Assembly: GCA_019925095.2 (NCBI GenBank)
Contig: CM034389.1
Coordinates: forward strand, 13,833,435 to 13,897,434
Source: Dendrolimus kikuchii
Taxonomy: Eukaryota > Arthropoda > Insecta > Lepidoptera > Lasiocampidae
DNA length: 64,000 nt
Direction: 5' to 3'
The notes beneath the pieces were generated by a model. That model worked only from the letters and a program-made list of their open reading frames with translations. It searched no databases and had not been told where the DNA came from. Both the position numbers and the translations under genes were made by a program. Shown one piece after another: positions 22,286 through 35,194 of this stretch. Numbering within the stretch: the stretch's first letter is position 1; each line of letters begins with the position of its first letter.

Positions 22286-24540
22286 GGACGTATAGATTCC
22301 AATTCTCTTGTTTTCTTACACGACCCTGATTTAAAGTAAGGATTCGCAAGTCATCGTAGTGTAAAAACTGCTTAAATTTATAAACCAATCCCCTAATTGA
22401 GGAAGTAACTTACCACATTATACTGGCATATATCCGGTACTTTTGAATTTAAGGCCGACGCCCCCGTTTTGACTAGTTTTGAAGTAAAAATTATTTTCGA
22501 AGTATTTATGTATTTTTAAAATAGTTTCGTAATTTAATTTCTATTTAAATAAAAACAATTTAAACTAATGTTATAAAATTTTACAATTTTATTTGTACCA
22601 GCTATTTATATCTTGATTTGACTATTATTTCAATTATTAAATTATATCCGTTCTTTTTCATATCAAAAAGAACTTTACAAAATTGTTTTTAATTACATCG
22701 GATATGGAGCAATTTACTAATTCAAATTGTTTTGACAATTAGTGCGGGTCATCAAATGCCAATCTGGATTTTAAGTTGTAAGGGAAAAAAATGATTAATT
22801 GAAAGACTGTCTAATTAATATAAAAGAATATACGGATGACTTTAAAAGTATATTTTGCAAAAAAATAATGCACCCGTGGTCTTATAACAGCTCGATCAAT
22901 TTCAACTTTTTTATGACCACTCTCCATTTAAAAATATCATGTAATATTATAATTAATAAAAAAAACAATAAAATTGGGTATTAAAATATTTTTTCTATGT
23001 AACTGTGCTATTTCTCTATAAGCTAATTATATATTTACTTTTTTGAGAAACAAACGTTTTGCAACCGTAAATTTTATTAATCTGTTAAATTAGGCGTTCA
23101 TAAATTACATTATGATAAGGGAAAAATAGTGCATAATAACGCAACTTTCGTGGCCAAACCAGTAGCCAATCGCAGTCTTTGATCTAATTAGAGGATGTTC
23201 GTCTTATGCAACCGTGGCTTGGTATGGCAGAGAGCATGCAAGAGCCCGTGAAACGTGCACCTACTACCAACAGTCTTACTAGCGCCTTATTTATTGCATT
23301 GATGCGTGTCGAGTCCATTGCAACGCCATTATTGAGCCCATGCTATAACTAACTACTTCACGAAACCGCAATATCTATTCGTAAATATTACATCCACAAC
23401 GCTATTTCACTAGCCAAATATTTCAACATTAACAACCGCAACCAACGGCACTCAGTTCTAAATTCATACTTTTATGTCAAAATCACAATTATGTTTTTTA
23501 CATTTTCTGGCCTGGTTACAATAAGAAACAAAAAAGTTTTTGTAACAAAGAAGGATTAAAGTGACCTATATAAGTAATGATATTGGAGCACGAGCGTAGC
23601 GATGGCGCTAATAGTTTGAGTGCCTAAATAGGTCTTTCTCCCGAGATAAACACTCTGATTTTCATTTCGAGTATGAAGAAAGTAGTAAAAACTGATTAGT
23701 TAAAAAAACAACTACTTCTCTAATGAAGTAAAGCGTTAAATCCATTAAATCTGATGAACTCATTTAATACGTCACATATGATCCCACGTCATGTAAATTT
23801 CTTTTTCTGTGGCATTCTACCCGCCAGTATTTTATTGACATTGAAATTTATTTAAATTAAATAATTTAGTGAAAAAAATTATATACAGCATAAAATCATG
23901 TTACAAAATACTTGATATTTTTTCATTAGAATCTTATGCCGCGATTTAACGTGGCTGTATAAAAAGTTCGAACCTGGTATATTTGGCATAGTCTTTAAAT
24001 TTTTTGACACCAGGGCAATTCGTTTCTCACAGACGAAAAGTACTGTTTTCATCCCTGATCAGGTAGCTTCAAGCAAACTTTCTGAGTATGAGAAATGAAA
24101 AGTATTTTAATCCATTTCTTATTTTAATATTCAACATTTCAGTGCTAAAACCTAGGCTCAGCCATATGACTGTAGTACAGTAGTTCTTTAATGAGATGAT
24201 AACATTTTAATAAACAGTTAATTTTTCCACAGATACAGTCCTGTTAAAATCCTGTTAAAAATAATATTTAATCCTGTTAAAAATAATATTTAGAATCGTA
24301 GAAGTATTAAGTATATTTATTTGAAAACAAAACAGCATATGTATATATAATACATCGCTTTTAAGTTCTCACAAAAACGTCTACAAAATATTGTCTATAC
24401 AGCAGTAGTGTTTTGATAACTAATAAAATCCTTCTAATTCGAGCAGAATACAGGATGTGAGAGTTATAAGAATATTAGCGATAAAGATAATTTCTAAATG
24501 TTCAACCAACATCCGCTATTCTTATGTAAAACACAGCGTT
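22286..24540. other. AT-rich intron stretch, nothing certain
   Basis: About 2.2 kb. The part 23100-23360 is less AT-rich than its surroundings and has no repeat similarity within the window; it could be conserved non-coding sequence, but this is a guess. No exon with convincing splice sites. Confidence 0.4.
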
Positions 24541-24870
24541 TTCTAAACAATTTTGCAAGCAATTCATAAGTTGACTTTCGAACCCATGACTCCAATGGCA
24601 CGCGACATTTACATAGAGCCACGGCAGGCCTCACGTCATAAGCAGGCGGAACGTGCAAAATATCCATTCTCAGTGTATTTACATCTAACGGCGCCCTTCT
24701 TCACAGCTATCTTACACGAAATTGAAATAAGTACGATACAATCTTTTCTTTGTGGAGCAGCGGCGCGCAAAAGGCGAGTGGTCTAGACATTATCTAGATG
24801 TATGTCGCCGAAAACAGTGAGCACGGAGGCGTAACAAACGATGGCCGCGACCCGTGATCTATGATAGCCG
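24541..24870. other. GC-richer block with a 77-codon frame, not assigned
   Basis: A frame at 24553-24786 (+) would encode 77 residues with a basic C-terminus (AAARKRRVV). It has no recognisable domain and no clear splice sites. The block (24590-24870) has more CpG than its neighbours, so a regulatory or unrelated exon role is possible. I would not call it a gene. Confidence 0.25.
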
Positions 24871-27506
24871 AAAAGGAATTTAATATCTGTCCACGCTTGA
24901 ATACATATTTAATAACTGATCTGGGCTCACTACGAAACATGTTTGGGTGCATATAATACTACAGATCATATTGCTCTCAAACATAATATTTACAGAATAT
25001 TAATACTGCTGATTGTGAAATTTATATACGATGTCCGGGAACTAATTTACTAATTTCGAAAACATCAATGAAACAACGCATTATTTCGATCACCTGTTAT
25101 TTTATATTATATTTATACTGTTCTTTTTTAAGTCCATTCAACTTGTTGGATAATAGCTTGTCTAAGATTCGTTTAAACCATTTTTTATGTCTTTGATAAT
25201 TTGTTGTCTTTTGAATTGATATATGTAGCTATTAATATAATTTTTCCGAAACTTACAGCCTGTTCGAACAGAAATTACAGTCGTATTTCGGATAGATCAA
25301 AACGCCGCCTTAATAAGTCATACGAGTTTTGTATTGACGCCTCTGCTACAAAAACTGTCATTTTGTAACTGAGTGCCTACTAAAACAAAAATCTAGAGCT
25401 TTGAAAAGAGAAATAAAGAAGAAATTGAATAAGTTCGTTTGCATACAACGAATATTTATGTGTTATTTTTTCCGCAATATCTGTAATTATGAGCTGAATG
25501 AAAAATGAAACAGATGGTAGTGAAAATTGAGTATGCCTTCATGACTAAATCCAAAAGTATAGCGAATAACGACAATATCTAATAATGATCGATACCCATT
25601 TTGATGAATAATATACATAATACACGTTAATAAAAATTTGCAGATAAACACATTCTGCAGGTATTTACAAGCTAAACAAGACACTTTTGTGTTACAGGTA
25701 AAGTATAAAGATCGAACATAGTAACACCTAAATTAAATGATGTATGGAGAATAGCATACCGGGAGTCGACCGAGAGACCTCTATGTTCTAATGAACAGGC
25801 GAGCTATAACGCCCGAACCACGAACCATCTCTTGATGATCAAACCGTAAATTTTTAAACCACTATTTATTAATAATTAGACATCCAACAGTTCATCTTAA
25901 AAACCAAATTGTTTGTGATAGAGAGAATAATAAAAGCTTAAAACTTTACGGTCTATCCGCTCACGTTTGTAAAATATGTCATAGCCGTATAAACTTAGGT
26001 CCGTAGAAAATTTCCGTAAATAGCAAGCTTTATTATGTATTACGACTTGCTATCAACCATCTGTGAACTTCACTAACATTCTAAGGTATGGACAAAGTTA
26101 CTAATAAATTAATAAAAAATAGCTTAAACGACATAATAATCTTCTATTTTTAACCGTCGCTTTCCAAATTGCCGCATAATAATAATGCGCTGGGCTTATT
26201 TTATGCTAAGTCTTACAATCTTTTACAAACTGGTTTGAGAATCGATTTATTGAACTTTCTTCGGGAAGATTGTGGAACGGATCCATTAATAGTTATTATG
26301 CACATAACAATAACAGTAACGATATTATTAGATATTAATGATATATGTAAAGTATTTATGACTTGTTTTAAGTGCTGTCGCAGTCGCTAGCATAACATCA
26401 GATATTTGCCGCGACTGCAATCTTCTGGCGGCAAGAGGTTAACATCCTATGAGCGTCCGTGCTTGACCAATCAGCCAATCAGCTCTATTTCAAAACCAAA
26501 TAATATTGGATATCCAGTTCGTCTTAAAGAGATTTAGACCTGTTTTACAACAGCCACGAAAGTGTTAGGACTTCTAATAGCAGTTTTTTTAAGTTTGATA
26601 CACTCATATGAATGAATGTATACGTACTAGACGGATATGAAAAGTAGATGTTTGTTGAGATATTAAACAGACGGGTTTTATTATTTGGCATTGTTTGAGA
26701 TGACTTCATAACTACACTTTTGATTACATTTTGTCATGGGAAAATGCAAGTAATTATGAAGCGTCTTTGTGGGTAATTTTCATAATTTATTTTGCAAGTA
26801 TGGAATAATTTCGTATTGGAGGTTGTCGTGACTCAATCTGTAAAATACATTTGTCTCATTCTAATGACGTGAGTTTGAATGAAACAAAAGTTATTCCCTA
26901 CTGAGGTATTTATTATGATTTAATATGCAAGTTATAATGTTTAACTAACTTGCTAACGGAGAAGGAAAACATTAAAGGAATATGGTCCATCGAAATGATC
27001 GATGTGTGAAACTCGTCAAACTGACTTAGATAATAGGTTAGTATACTGTCTGTCATGAGAATACAGATGCTCGAGGCTAGCAGAATGACGTTTGTGAGCC
27101 TGATATTATAATACAGAACAATTGCAAAAACGTGATGATACAAACAAAACAAAATCAAATTCTTATTAAATCGAATAATTATGTGACCCATTGACCAATG
27201 CGACTTTACATAAATGATTTCCAACAATGCAATTCACATTATCTGAATACGAAATGTCAGTCAGCAATTGCCAAGTTTTTTAGATAATGCTGTAATTTAA
27301 CGTGTATTTTAATTATTAAAATCATTATATTATATCAAACTTGTTATGCTCGCGTCTTCAGTCGCGCTGGATTGATATTTATATTCTTACGTAAGGTAAA
27401 TATGTGTAGGTACAAGGTCGGCTTGCACCCATTAGCTCACTGCGCCTGGGTGCTACGCACCCTTTGTACTCTGGCAAAGACTGCCCAGAATATATCCATA
27501 CAAAAA
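24871..27506. other. AT-rich intron stretch; tRNA-like relic near 25745-25825
   Basis: The minus strand at about 25825-25745 has a head-like GGTTCGGGCGTTATAGC and a box B-like GGTCGACTCCC, probably a SINE relic. Two adjacent CCAAT pentamers (ccaatcagccaatcag) occur at about 26467-26482. No exon recognised. Confidence 0.4.
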
Positions 27507-28318
27507 TCTATACTATAATAATCTATGTTTCTATACTATAGTCTATAATATATCTGAAAATGGTTTCAAGTTTGTACAATGCGTTTAAAAATCAGCAGTG
27601 CTAATTCGCACCAGAAGATTCCGAAAATGCAACTTTTAGAATTTTTGTTTGTCTGCCTGTCTGTTAGAGCATCACGTGAAAAATACTAAAAGGATTTAAA
27701 TGAAACTCGACATAAAGCTGGCTTATATCCCGGAGCGTAACTTAGAATACTTTTTATCCAGGTAAATGATATCGTTTCCATGGGATAGACGTAATTAGTG
27801 AAAAAGAAGGTGCTGAGATCGCATCTTTTTTGGAAACTACTCAACGTATATGAATGAGACGAGTCTCATGTGTCATATGTCGAGACATTGTGCTGGCTTA
27901 TAACCCGAGTTAACACTTAAAATACGTTTTTTTATTTTATTTTGACTGTTATTATACGTTCTTTAAAACATAAATATGTCAGTTTAGTTTGCCTTATGCC
28001 ACTTTTTCATCTGGGACAATGTTTTAGTTATTAACCATTTCACACAGATATAGCGATCAGTTTAATGTTATTTGTGATGTGATGTTGTTATTAGTTGTTA
28101 TTGGCGTTAATAATTTTGTCAGATTACGTATGTGTATACAATATTGTACCTATGATCATATAAGCATATCTATGGCTATAATTTTTAAGCGATTGCACCA
28201 TCGGTTAGATAATTTTTCATTGAAGGTTTATATATTTATATAAAAAACCTAATTAACTTTTATGTAAGGTAGAGCCACTAGGGGTTTTTACGCGGCGTAG
28301 CCGCGAAGAAAATGCTAG
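27507..28318 (+). mobile_element. Helitron-like element, third end type
   Basis: Starts TCTATACTATAATAATC at 27507 after A. Contains 'tgtctgcctgtctgtt' and 'atcccggagcg..atacttttta' like elements A-C. Ends with a 6-bp stem CGCGGC GTA GCCGCG (28291-28305), then AAATGCTAG (to 28318) followed by T. The hairpin-to-CTAG distance fits a Helitron. There is no minisatellite and no coding sequence. Confidence 0.65.
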
Positions 28319-29100
28319 TTTAAAATAAAATTCTAAATATTTACCATAAAACCGTCTTCGAGCTCATTTTAAACTACAAACACTAACATTCCAACAGAGA
28401 GACAGTGTATTTAATAACGGCTATTTATGATGAACCATAATATAAATAGGAGCTTTCACTAAAAGTTTGGTGTTTATTTTTAAATTGCAAGCATGAAAAC
28501 GCACTACTAAAATGTGTCTTTAGTACCTATCGTATATTAATGTAATCCATATGACAAGAACTCCATAAAAATTCATGTCATAATCCAAAACATAATCATC
28601 CACTTATTACTCCTGTATTCGTTACCACTCCATTTTCACTAGAAAAATTAATTTATTTAGCATAAGTGACAAACAGGAACAAATTGATTATAAAATATAA
28701 TATACTTACCTATTTAATTAAATAAGTGTACCGCCATTATAATTAAAAAAAATGTATTCTTAATAAAACTTTATTAGCTGGGACACTAAAACCAATTACA
28801 GTATTACCCTAACTTCACCTACAATTAATTAAAAGTTACATGTTGTTATTAACTCTGTCTACACTATCTTTTTTTTTTATAAGAAAACACGATGAATGTT
28901 TATTATTCCATTTTGTGTAAATCATAAACGAACCGTTATAAGAAACAAACAAACAAAATAAAGACAATATACAATGTTTTTAGGTTTTTAAATTTTCATT
29001 TATTAGACCCAATTATATTGCAATAAAAAGAGGAATAGACCCGTATTTATAACCATTGCGCAAAAAAAGGTTTATAATTGAAATAACAAACAAACTTTTC
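28319..29100. other. AT-rich intron stretch, nothing recognised
   Basis: No exon or repeat identified. Confidence 0.5.
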
Positions 29101-29448
29101 CATAATGAACTCGCGCCTCACTGCCCTTCATATAGGTGAACGGCATAAAGGTATAGGTAGGTTAATGCAGCATACTGGCATAAGGCTCGGGCGTTCAGAA
29201 AGCCAAGCTAGGGGCGGGGAGTAAGTCCGTACTGGGACGCACCGCGGCCGTAGCCTCGGCGGCGCGACGCGGCCACCCCTAATCCCATTACTACACACTT
29301 TCGCGCCCACACTGGCGCTCAGCTAACCTTAGCTTGCAGCCCAACGTGACAATACGCAAAAAAATTACACTCTCCTTTATTGTTTACTTCAATGTAAAAC
29401 CCTCATGTTTGAGTGACTTAATTATTTAAGCAATGTAAAAGCTTCTCA
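29101..29448. other. GC-rich block next to the candidate promoter
   Basis: The part 29110-29340 is rich in G+C and CpG (for example 'gcggcgcgacgcggcc'), unlike the flanking AT-rich DNA. It follows the candidate first exon on the minus strand and may belong to the same CpG-rich promoter region. Frames across it have no domain. Confidence 0.4.
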
Positions 29449-29449
29449 C

Positions 29450-29770
29450 CTGAGTATTATTCCCAAAAGGATAATTCGACTCCTAATCACGTCGTAATTA
29501 TAAAACAACAAGCACTGTTTCGATAACGTCCTACGACACTTAACAACGTTCAAAACATCTTAGCCCGCCGGTGCGTAGGTGGCGTGGTATTTCGTACAAA
29601 ATCCCTGCGATTGGTGCAGTGTAGTTTGGCTGTAGTGCGCACACGGGCGCAGCGCGAACGAGCGTCGCGACGTCGGCGGCGCAGAGCGGCGTGTGCGCCC
29701 GCGCTGGCGCTCGGCGGTGGGGCCGACCGGTCGCAACCGGGCCGCGCTCTCACCACGCCGCACCGTCACT
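29450..29770 (-). promoter_or_regulatory. CpG-rich block with splice donor: candidate promoter and 5' UTR exon of the PDZ gene
   Basis: 29570-29770 is the most CpG-dense stretch in the window. On the minus strand it leads to a strong donor, ATACTCAG then GTGAGAAG, at 29450/29449. Joined to the acceptor at 15135, the frame of the PDZ exon meets an in-frame TAG only eleven codons upstream of the junction with no Met between, so the ATG at 15081 would then be the start. A very short upstream ORF (ATG TTT TGA) lies in the exon. The link to the PDZ gene is inference from strand and phase alone. A plus-strand 130-codon Arg-rich frame also covers the block but looks compositional. Confidence 0.45.
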
Positions 29771-30375
29771 CGCCTTGCCATGCCACAATGTTCGCTATAA
29801 TCGCACTTGACACCGTGCCGCGTTCGATTTACAAGAAAGTTCTTCGTTTCTATGTCATCGATGTAAGGAAAGTCGTGGAGATCCGTAGACGTCTACATTC
29901 TTTCACCAATATAATTACCTGTCGGCGTCGTCCATGTACATATATGTTACCATTGGAGAATTATGAATACGACTGAGGGCATCGGTATTAAGTATTTCTA
30001 ATTTAATTAAGCAATTGTATGTCACATAGGTACAGATATAACGCACACCACAGCACCATTCAGTATTGGTGATGTTTACAAGACATATCCATTTATATTT
30101 CAAGATATGTATAAACAGACTTACAATTTCGTAAGTACATACAGTGTTTGTTTCCAAGTCAAGGAGGTAGTACTTGTGTTATGGTTAACATTCAACTATT
30201 ATCCACATAAAATAATTATATTTTTTTAAACCAAACTGTACAATGTACGTCCTTTGATTTTATTACTTCGCTGAGGAAATTTAACAAATAAGTAATTATT
30301 TTTTACACCTCATATACATGTACATGTATTGTATAGTGGATAGTCCTATTCTTTTCCGATTTTACTATATTATCG
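29771..30375. other. AT-rich stretch upstream of the CpG block
   Basis: No repeat or exon recognised beyond the end of the Arg-rich frame noted above. Confidence 0.45.
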
Positions 30376-30642
30376 TGGTCCCGGCAGACGTTGTTTTGCA
30401 CTGTCAAAATCTATAACCCAATTCCAGAGCTACCTAGGTACCAGGACCAATTGTGAATCCAAATTTGTAAACCATTCTCGAATACAATTGAATACACACA
30501 AAAAATTTCATCAAAATCTTTATATCTAAAGATAACGTAGCGGCGTAAAGAATACGTCTTTATCTGACATTTTATCCACACAGACAATAGTTTTGGAAAA
30601 AATACTATGACATTCACAAACAGACGAGTATATTGTTTTTGT
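30376..30642 (-). mobile_element. CGTCTGCCGGG-type Helitron-like fragment
   Basis: Near its left edge it has the reverse complement of AACGTCTGCCGGG. Further in are 'taaaccattctcgaataca' and 'aaatttcatcaaaatc', as in the copy at 6547. The terminal CTAG is lost. Confidence 0.55.
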
Positions 30643-31441
30643 TAAAGTTCCGTTTGTCAGTGCTTAAAAGACGATCCAAAATGTCAACGGACCTGTAAAA
30701 GAACAAAAAATGGCAATGAAAGTAACAGTTTAGTTCTCCTGATAGAAATAACACGAGCGATAACTATGAGACCACTTTTTCTTTCGTGTCATTCAGATTC
30801 CATTTGGGTAGATCGGAATGCTACTGTTTTGTTTTTTGAATACATGGGTAACATAGATACATAAATATTTTTAAACCAAATCATCCACGAATACGTACTA
30901 AAAATAAAAAGTAGCTCAGACTGATTAAAAACTAGCTAAATACGTATCGAGTGAATGGTGACAACTATCCACTGTTTCAACTTTTGATTTCGGAATCCTT
31001 GAACAAGAGTGTAACCGAGAATATTCAATTTTATAACGTTATTCAAAATACACTTCTGTCGTTATTGTATGTATATATGTAAACATATACATACAGCGGC
31101 GCTGCGGGCATGTGGAGTCAGAAATCAGTCGCAGAAATTTCGCATCTAAAACCTTAGACACTAATTATGTGAAAAGCAAGAATTTTAGCCTCTGCCATAT
31201 TACAGTAGATACCTGTTTGACGTTAAGATGACTTGCGTGGCAATTGTTTCCTGGCGAGGGAAACTATAAAGGCTGTACCAAATTGAGAAAAAAGTATAAA
31301 AACGACGCAACTAAGGTGTAAAACGTTCTTAGCCAATATTTTTATATACTCTTCGAATAAAATGGTTATGACATGTACAAAAACAGACTGATAAATGAGC
31401 ATAACTAAATTACCTATCTTTAAATACTGATACAGTTTTGC
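30643..31441. other. AT-rich stretch, nothing recognised
   Basis: Only a short imperfect hairpin around 31066-31096 (gtatgtatatat / atatacatac) stands out. Confidence 0.45.
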
Positions 31442-31600
31442 TGGAGGTACGTGTGTGTACTCCTCTTAAACCACTGGACCGATTTTGATGAATTTTTTTC
31501 TGTGTGTTTAAGTAGGTCTTGGAATGGTTTAGATGTTAGGCAGTTGGACGCGTTTTTTCAGAGCAGGATAACGTCTGCCGGGTACGACTCCGCTGGTACC
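31442..31600 (+). mobile_element. CGTCTGCCGGG-type Helitron-like fragment
   Basis: Contains 'aaaccactggaccgatttt', 'aatggtttagat' and ends near 'ataacgtctgccgggtac'. The CTAG end has decayed to a CTGG-like sequence. Confidence 0.55.
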
Positions 31601-32249
31601 TATCTTACAAATAAGTGTTAATTTTCGCCATTAGGTTCTTTAATTCTAAAAATAAAAATCAGTCAAAACGGAGACCGTTCGTTCAATGTTCCATTTTAGT
31701 CAAATCAAATCAAATCATTGTTCTCTTTAATTGTTTTTAATTTATACAAATCATCAATTTTAACTAAATTGTAATATTAATTAACGCAATAAAATTTAAG
31801 AAAAGAACAAATGAATAATTGTAACATAACAGTCATTCGAATTTCAAATTTATCAAGATTCAAACGCAGTTTTTTTTTTTGTTTTGAAATAAACAAAACT
31901 AGTATAAATCAAAGTGATTTTAGATTCGTTAAGATGTTCGCAAAATAGCTCCAAAGCATTTTCCTAACGTAAAAATCAATTAGTTTATAGCATCTTCTCA
32001 GGTTTTATAACTGGTTAGAAACACATCACATTTCAACACATTTTAACATCTCGGCCTCCTTGGATTGGTCACCATTCATTAGTTTTTGTTAATGTATTCC
32101 GTCTGTTATTTCTAAAATGAAATTTTGTTGAGAAAACCAGTTTCTATATCGAAAACAGAAGTAACAGATTACAAGGCGCTAATTGTTTCTTCCATCGTTA
32201 ACTTATAGGTAGACTTTTTAATTTACACGTAATAATTCTTTGATTAATA
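31601..32249. other. AT-rich stretch, nothing recognised
   Basis: No exon or repeat identified. Confidence 0.5.
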
Positions 32250-32460
32250 AGTCTAAGTGGCTGAGTAGCTAATGACGCGGATTTGAATACTGGTAAAATA
32301 AAATAAAACGATTATGGAGTTTATATGGTGTAATTTACATTGTTGCAATTGCCATTTCTTGCGGGCTAAAAGACTATCTCTAGAAAACCTACGCATGCAG
32401 ATTACAGATGTGTACCCGTCAAACCTCCTTTGATAAGCATTGCGAGAATATCGTCTGTTC
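32250..32460 (+). mobile_element. Decayed tRNA-derived SINE
   Basis: The head 'gtggctgagtagctaatgac' is followed by a box B-like GGATTTGAATACTGG. Then come body motifs in the same order as the minus-strand SINE at 18303: 'ttgcaattgcca', 'gcagattacagatgtg' and 'gtcaaacctcctttgata'. Confidence 0.55.
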
Positions 32461-33905
32461 TTTTGAATTAAGAAAGTTTATGTCCATCAATGAAATTTTT
32501 GTCTCAATGTTTACCCGAGTTTTCACTCCCTTATAATTAGGTATAATTTGCAAAGAAATCTATAATTTTTCCATGATTAAAATGATTAAAAAATTATTTT
32601 GTACCTATCACAAATAATTCTCTAACTGACTTCTTTCTACAACATCTTGAAGACGGTGTCAAGGAAAACATAAAAATTTTACTTGGCACCGACTTCAAGA
32701 TGTTTTTAAAAGAAGGCGGGTAAATATTTATTTTATTTAGTTTTTAGTGTGAAGTTGGTTTGGTTTTTGTAACAAAATCATTATTATTAAAAAAAGTGAA
32801 GTATCCAGATATCATACATTACTCAATAACATAACAACGTATTTATTTTATTTATTATATCAGTAGTGTAAATAACTAACCCTACCGCAATTCCCGCATT
32901 GCAGGGTCGCTCCAAAGTTAAAAGCGTCGTAACTTGCGATCGACGACATTAGTTTCGAAAAGATAAAGAAATAACTTTTGACCATACATTAATGATCCAA
33001 GGAAATAACTAAATAATTACATACTTCAATTACAAAATATTATCGATTAAATCCCTGGTTCATCTGCTTTATTGTAAGTAACTATAGCCGAATGCGTCTT
33101 GTCTTTAGCGTTAAAAACTAACACCATTAATGATTGGCTACATTAGAAGATATATATACGTTATCTGTAATTTTTTACCGTCATTGACACTGTCGCATCT
33201 CAAAAACACATTAAACTCTTGACTACATCTGCGTAACATGTACATTAACAATAACATTAACCCAGGGTTAACAGGGACTTTAAATTAACAAAAATATATG
33301 AGAAAGAATTTAATACACAATTAAAAGATTGTGATGAGTGACATTTTTAACAACGTGTTTAATATTAAGAAGAATAATGACGAATTCTACATAGCAAAAT
33401 ACTTTTAGAGATCTGCAAAGGACGAAGGGTATTTCCTTAATTACGCCACAAAGTATACCATTCTCAAATCGTAATTTATTACATTTACAAATTATAAATA
33501 CTGTATCTCCAAAACCCATTATGCATTAATATTTAAATGATTAATCCAGTATCACAAAACAAGATTACACTTGCCGAAAATGATACCAGTATATTATTTT
33601 TTATTAGTTAACGGTCAGCCTACATTAGCCGCACCTAGTTTTTACTCATTAAGTTAACTCAATACTTCTATCATTATATATACGTGGGATAGAAAGTTTT
33701 GCGAAAATAAAAAACAAATATTCTATAGGTAAATTTTAATTGACATTTTATTTATGTAATTTTCGTATAATTGTATATATGTATATTTTATAATTAACTA
33801 TTTGAGCCAAATTTTATTTTTATTATATAAATTATTTTTTAGTGGAAACTTGATTGATATATGTATTAAGTTTGTGTTTTGTATTTAAGAATATTAATTA
33901 TTGTA
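32461..33905. other. AT-rich stretch with one strong hairpin
   Basis: Contains the inverted repeat at 32642-32703, listed separately; otherwise no exon or repeat identified. Confidence 0.5.
32642..32703. repeat. Inverted repeat, 22-bp arms, 18-nt loop
   Basis: ACATCTTGAAGACGGTGTCA..(32642-32663) faces CTTGGCACCGACTTCAAGAT..(32682-32703), with 20 of 22 positions pairing. The GGCACCGACTTCAAGA block looks like a dispersed-repeat end rather than a terminator; I infer two repeat ends meeting. Confidence 0.8.
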
Positions 33906-35189
33906 TTAGGTTGGGGAAAAAGTTTCTTCGCATTTTATATAAAAATTCAAAAGGTTTTTTTTATAAAGTTTATTTACATTTGACTAAAGAATGTAGGTGC
34001 CATTTTGTTGGATAACTTTTTGCCATCTTGTAGGTAGGGACGTGATCCCATTGCTATAAAAATTTTGGGGCTTCTGATCAAAAAACTGCGACAAGTGGTT
34101 TTGGCAGTCCTCTCGTGCTGTTAACCTGTCACTGCCTAAGGAATTCTGCAGAGACCGAAACAGGTGAAAATCTGAAGGTGCAAGGTCAGGACTATACGGC
34201 GGATGCATTAACACCTCCCAGCCAAACTCTCGTAATTTTTGCTGAGTGGCTAAAGATGTGTGAAGTCTAACGTTATCATGGTGAAAAACCACACCCCTTC
34301 TTTTGATTAATTCCGGCCGTTTTCTCTCAACTTTTTGCTTTAATCTCATCAGTTGTTCGCAGTACAGTTCAAAATCGATGGTCCTGCCTGGCGGTAACAG
34401 CTCATAATGAATAATGCCCTTCCAATCCCACCATACACAGCATCACCCTGTTGCGAGTTAACCCGGGTTTCACCACAGTCTGTGAAGCCTGACCGGCCTT
34501 TGACCATGATCTTTTTCGCACGATCTTGTCGTACGTGATTCACGTTTCATCACCAGTTATCAGCTTCTTCAAAAATGGTTCGGTTTCATTACGTCGTAAT
34601 AAAAAATCACAAATGAGTACACGGTTCATTAGGTTTCTTTCAGTGAGCCCATGAGGCACCCAAATATCGAGCTTTTTTGTGTACCCAGCTTTTTTCAAAT
34701 GCGCAAAAACCGTTTCGTGGTCAATTCCCAGTTCTCCAGCTTCATCGTAACTGCTAATATGCCGATCTTGCTCCACTTTTTCAAACATAGCGTGAATTTT
34801 GTCCGTAACAGAGCGACCAGAGCGAAGTGCATCTTTGATATCAAAATTTCCGAATTGAAAACGCTTAAACCAAATTTGCGCTACTCTCACAGATACTGCA
34901 TTAGGTCCATAAACATCACAAAATTTTTCGCGGCTTGTGTTGCATTAATACCTTTTTTGTAGTAAAATTTTAAAATGTATCGAATTTCTTCATTAGATTC
35001 ACTCATTTTAACAATAAGAAAAACAAATGAAAATTACACATTTTCCTAATTCGAATTTGCAATTGTCTTCTTTAAAATTAAAACTTTTTAATGATACCAA
35101 CACCAGCCAGATACAAATGGTATAGCCAAAGAGATCTTATTACAAGTTCATACATACTATATGCGAAAAGACTTTTTCCCCAACCTATT
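33906..35189 (-). mobile_element. Tc1/mariner element, mariner-type, both terminal repeats present
   Basis: The inverted termini read TAGGTTGGGGAAAAAGT at both ends (from about 33907, and reversed to 35187), with TA at the borders. Total length is ~1.28 kb, normal for mariner. The interior holds one transposase gene on the minus strand, which is broken. The same family occurs at 61122-62335. Confidence 0.9.
33984..35006 (-). pseudogene. Mariner transposase, inactivated
   Basis: The start ATG at 35006 opens MSESNEEIRYILKFYYKKG. With breaks, the coding span is 1023 nt, close to the usual ~345 codons. The N-terminal helix-turn-helix part is IWFKRF..NFDIKDA. The catalytic triad is D (ITGDET, about 34547), D (HHDN, 34275-34277) and D (DLAPSD), with 34 residues between the last two: DD34D, mariner type. 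Breaks: a frameshift near 34945, TGG to TGA just after ITGDET (34540-34542), and a 2-nt loss near 34430, judged against the copy at 61305. All three catalytic Asp are kept, but no intact protein can be made. Confidence 0.9.
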
Positions 35190-35194
35190 ATGTT

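Noticed and set aside
24553..24786. 77-residue protein
   Set aside because: No motif, no homology I recognise, no splice sites; kept only as a compositional block.
29584..29976. Arg-rich 130-codon frame on the plus strand
   Set aside because: Lies on the CpG block and its open length follows from GC-rich composition. No domain, and a better splice donor is on the other strand.
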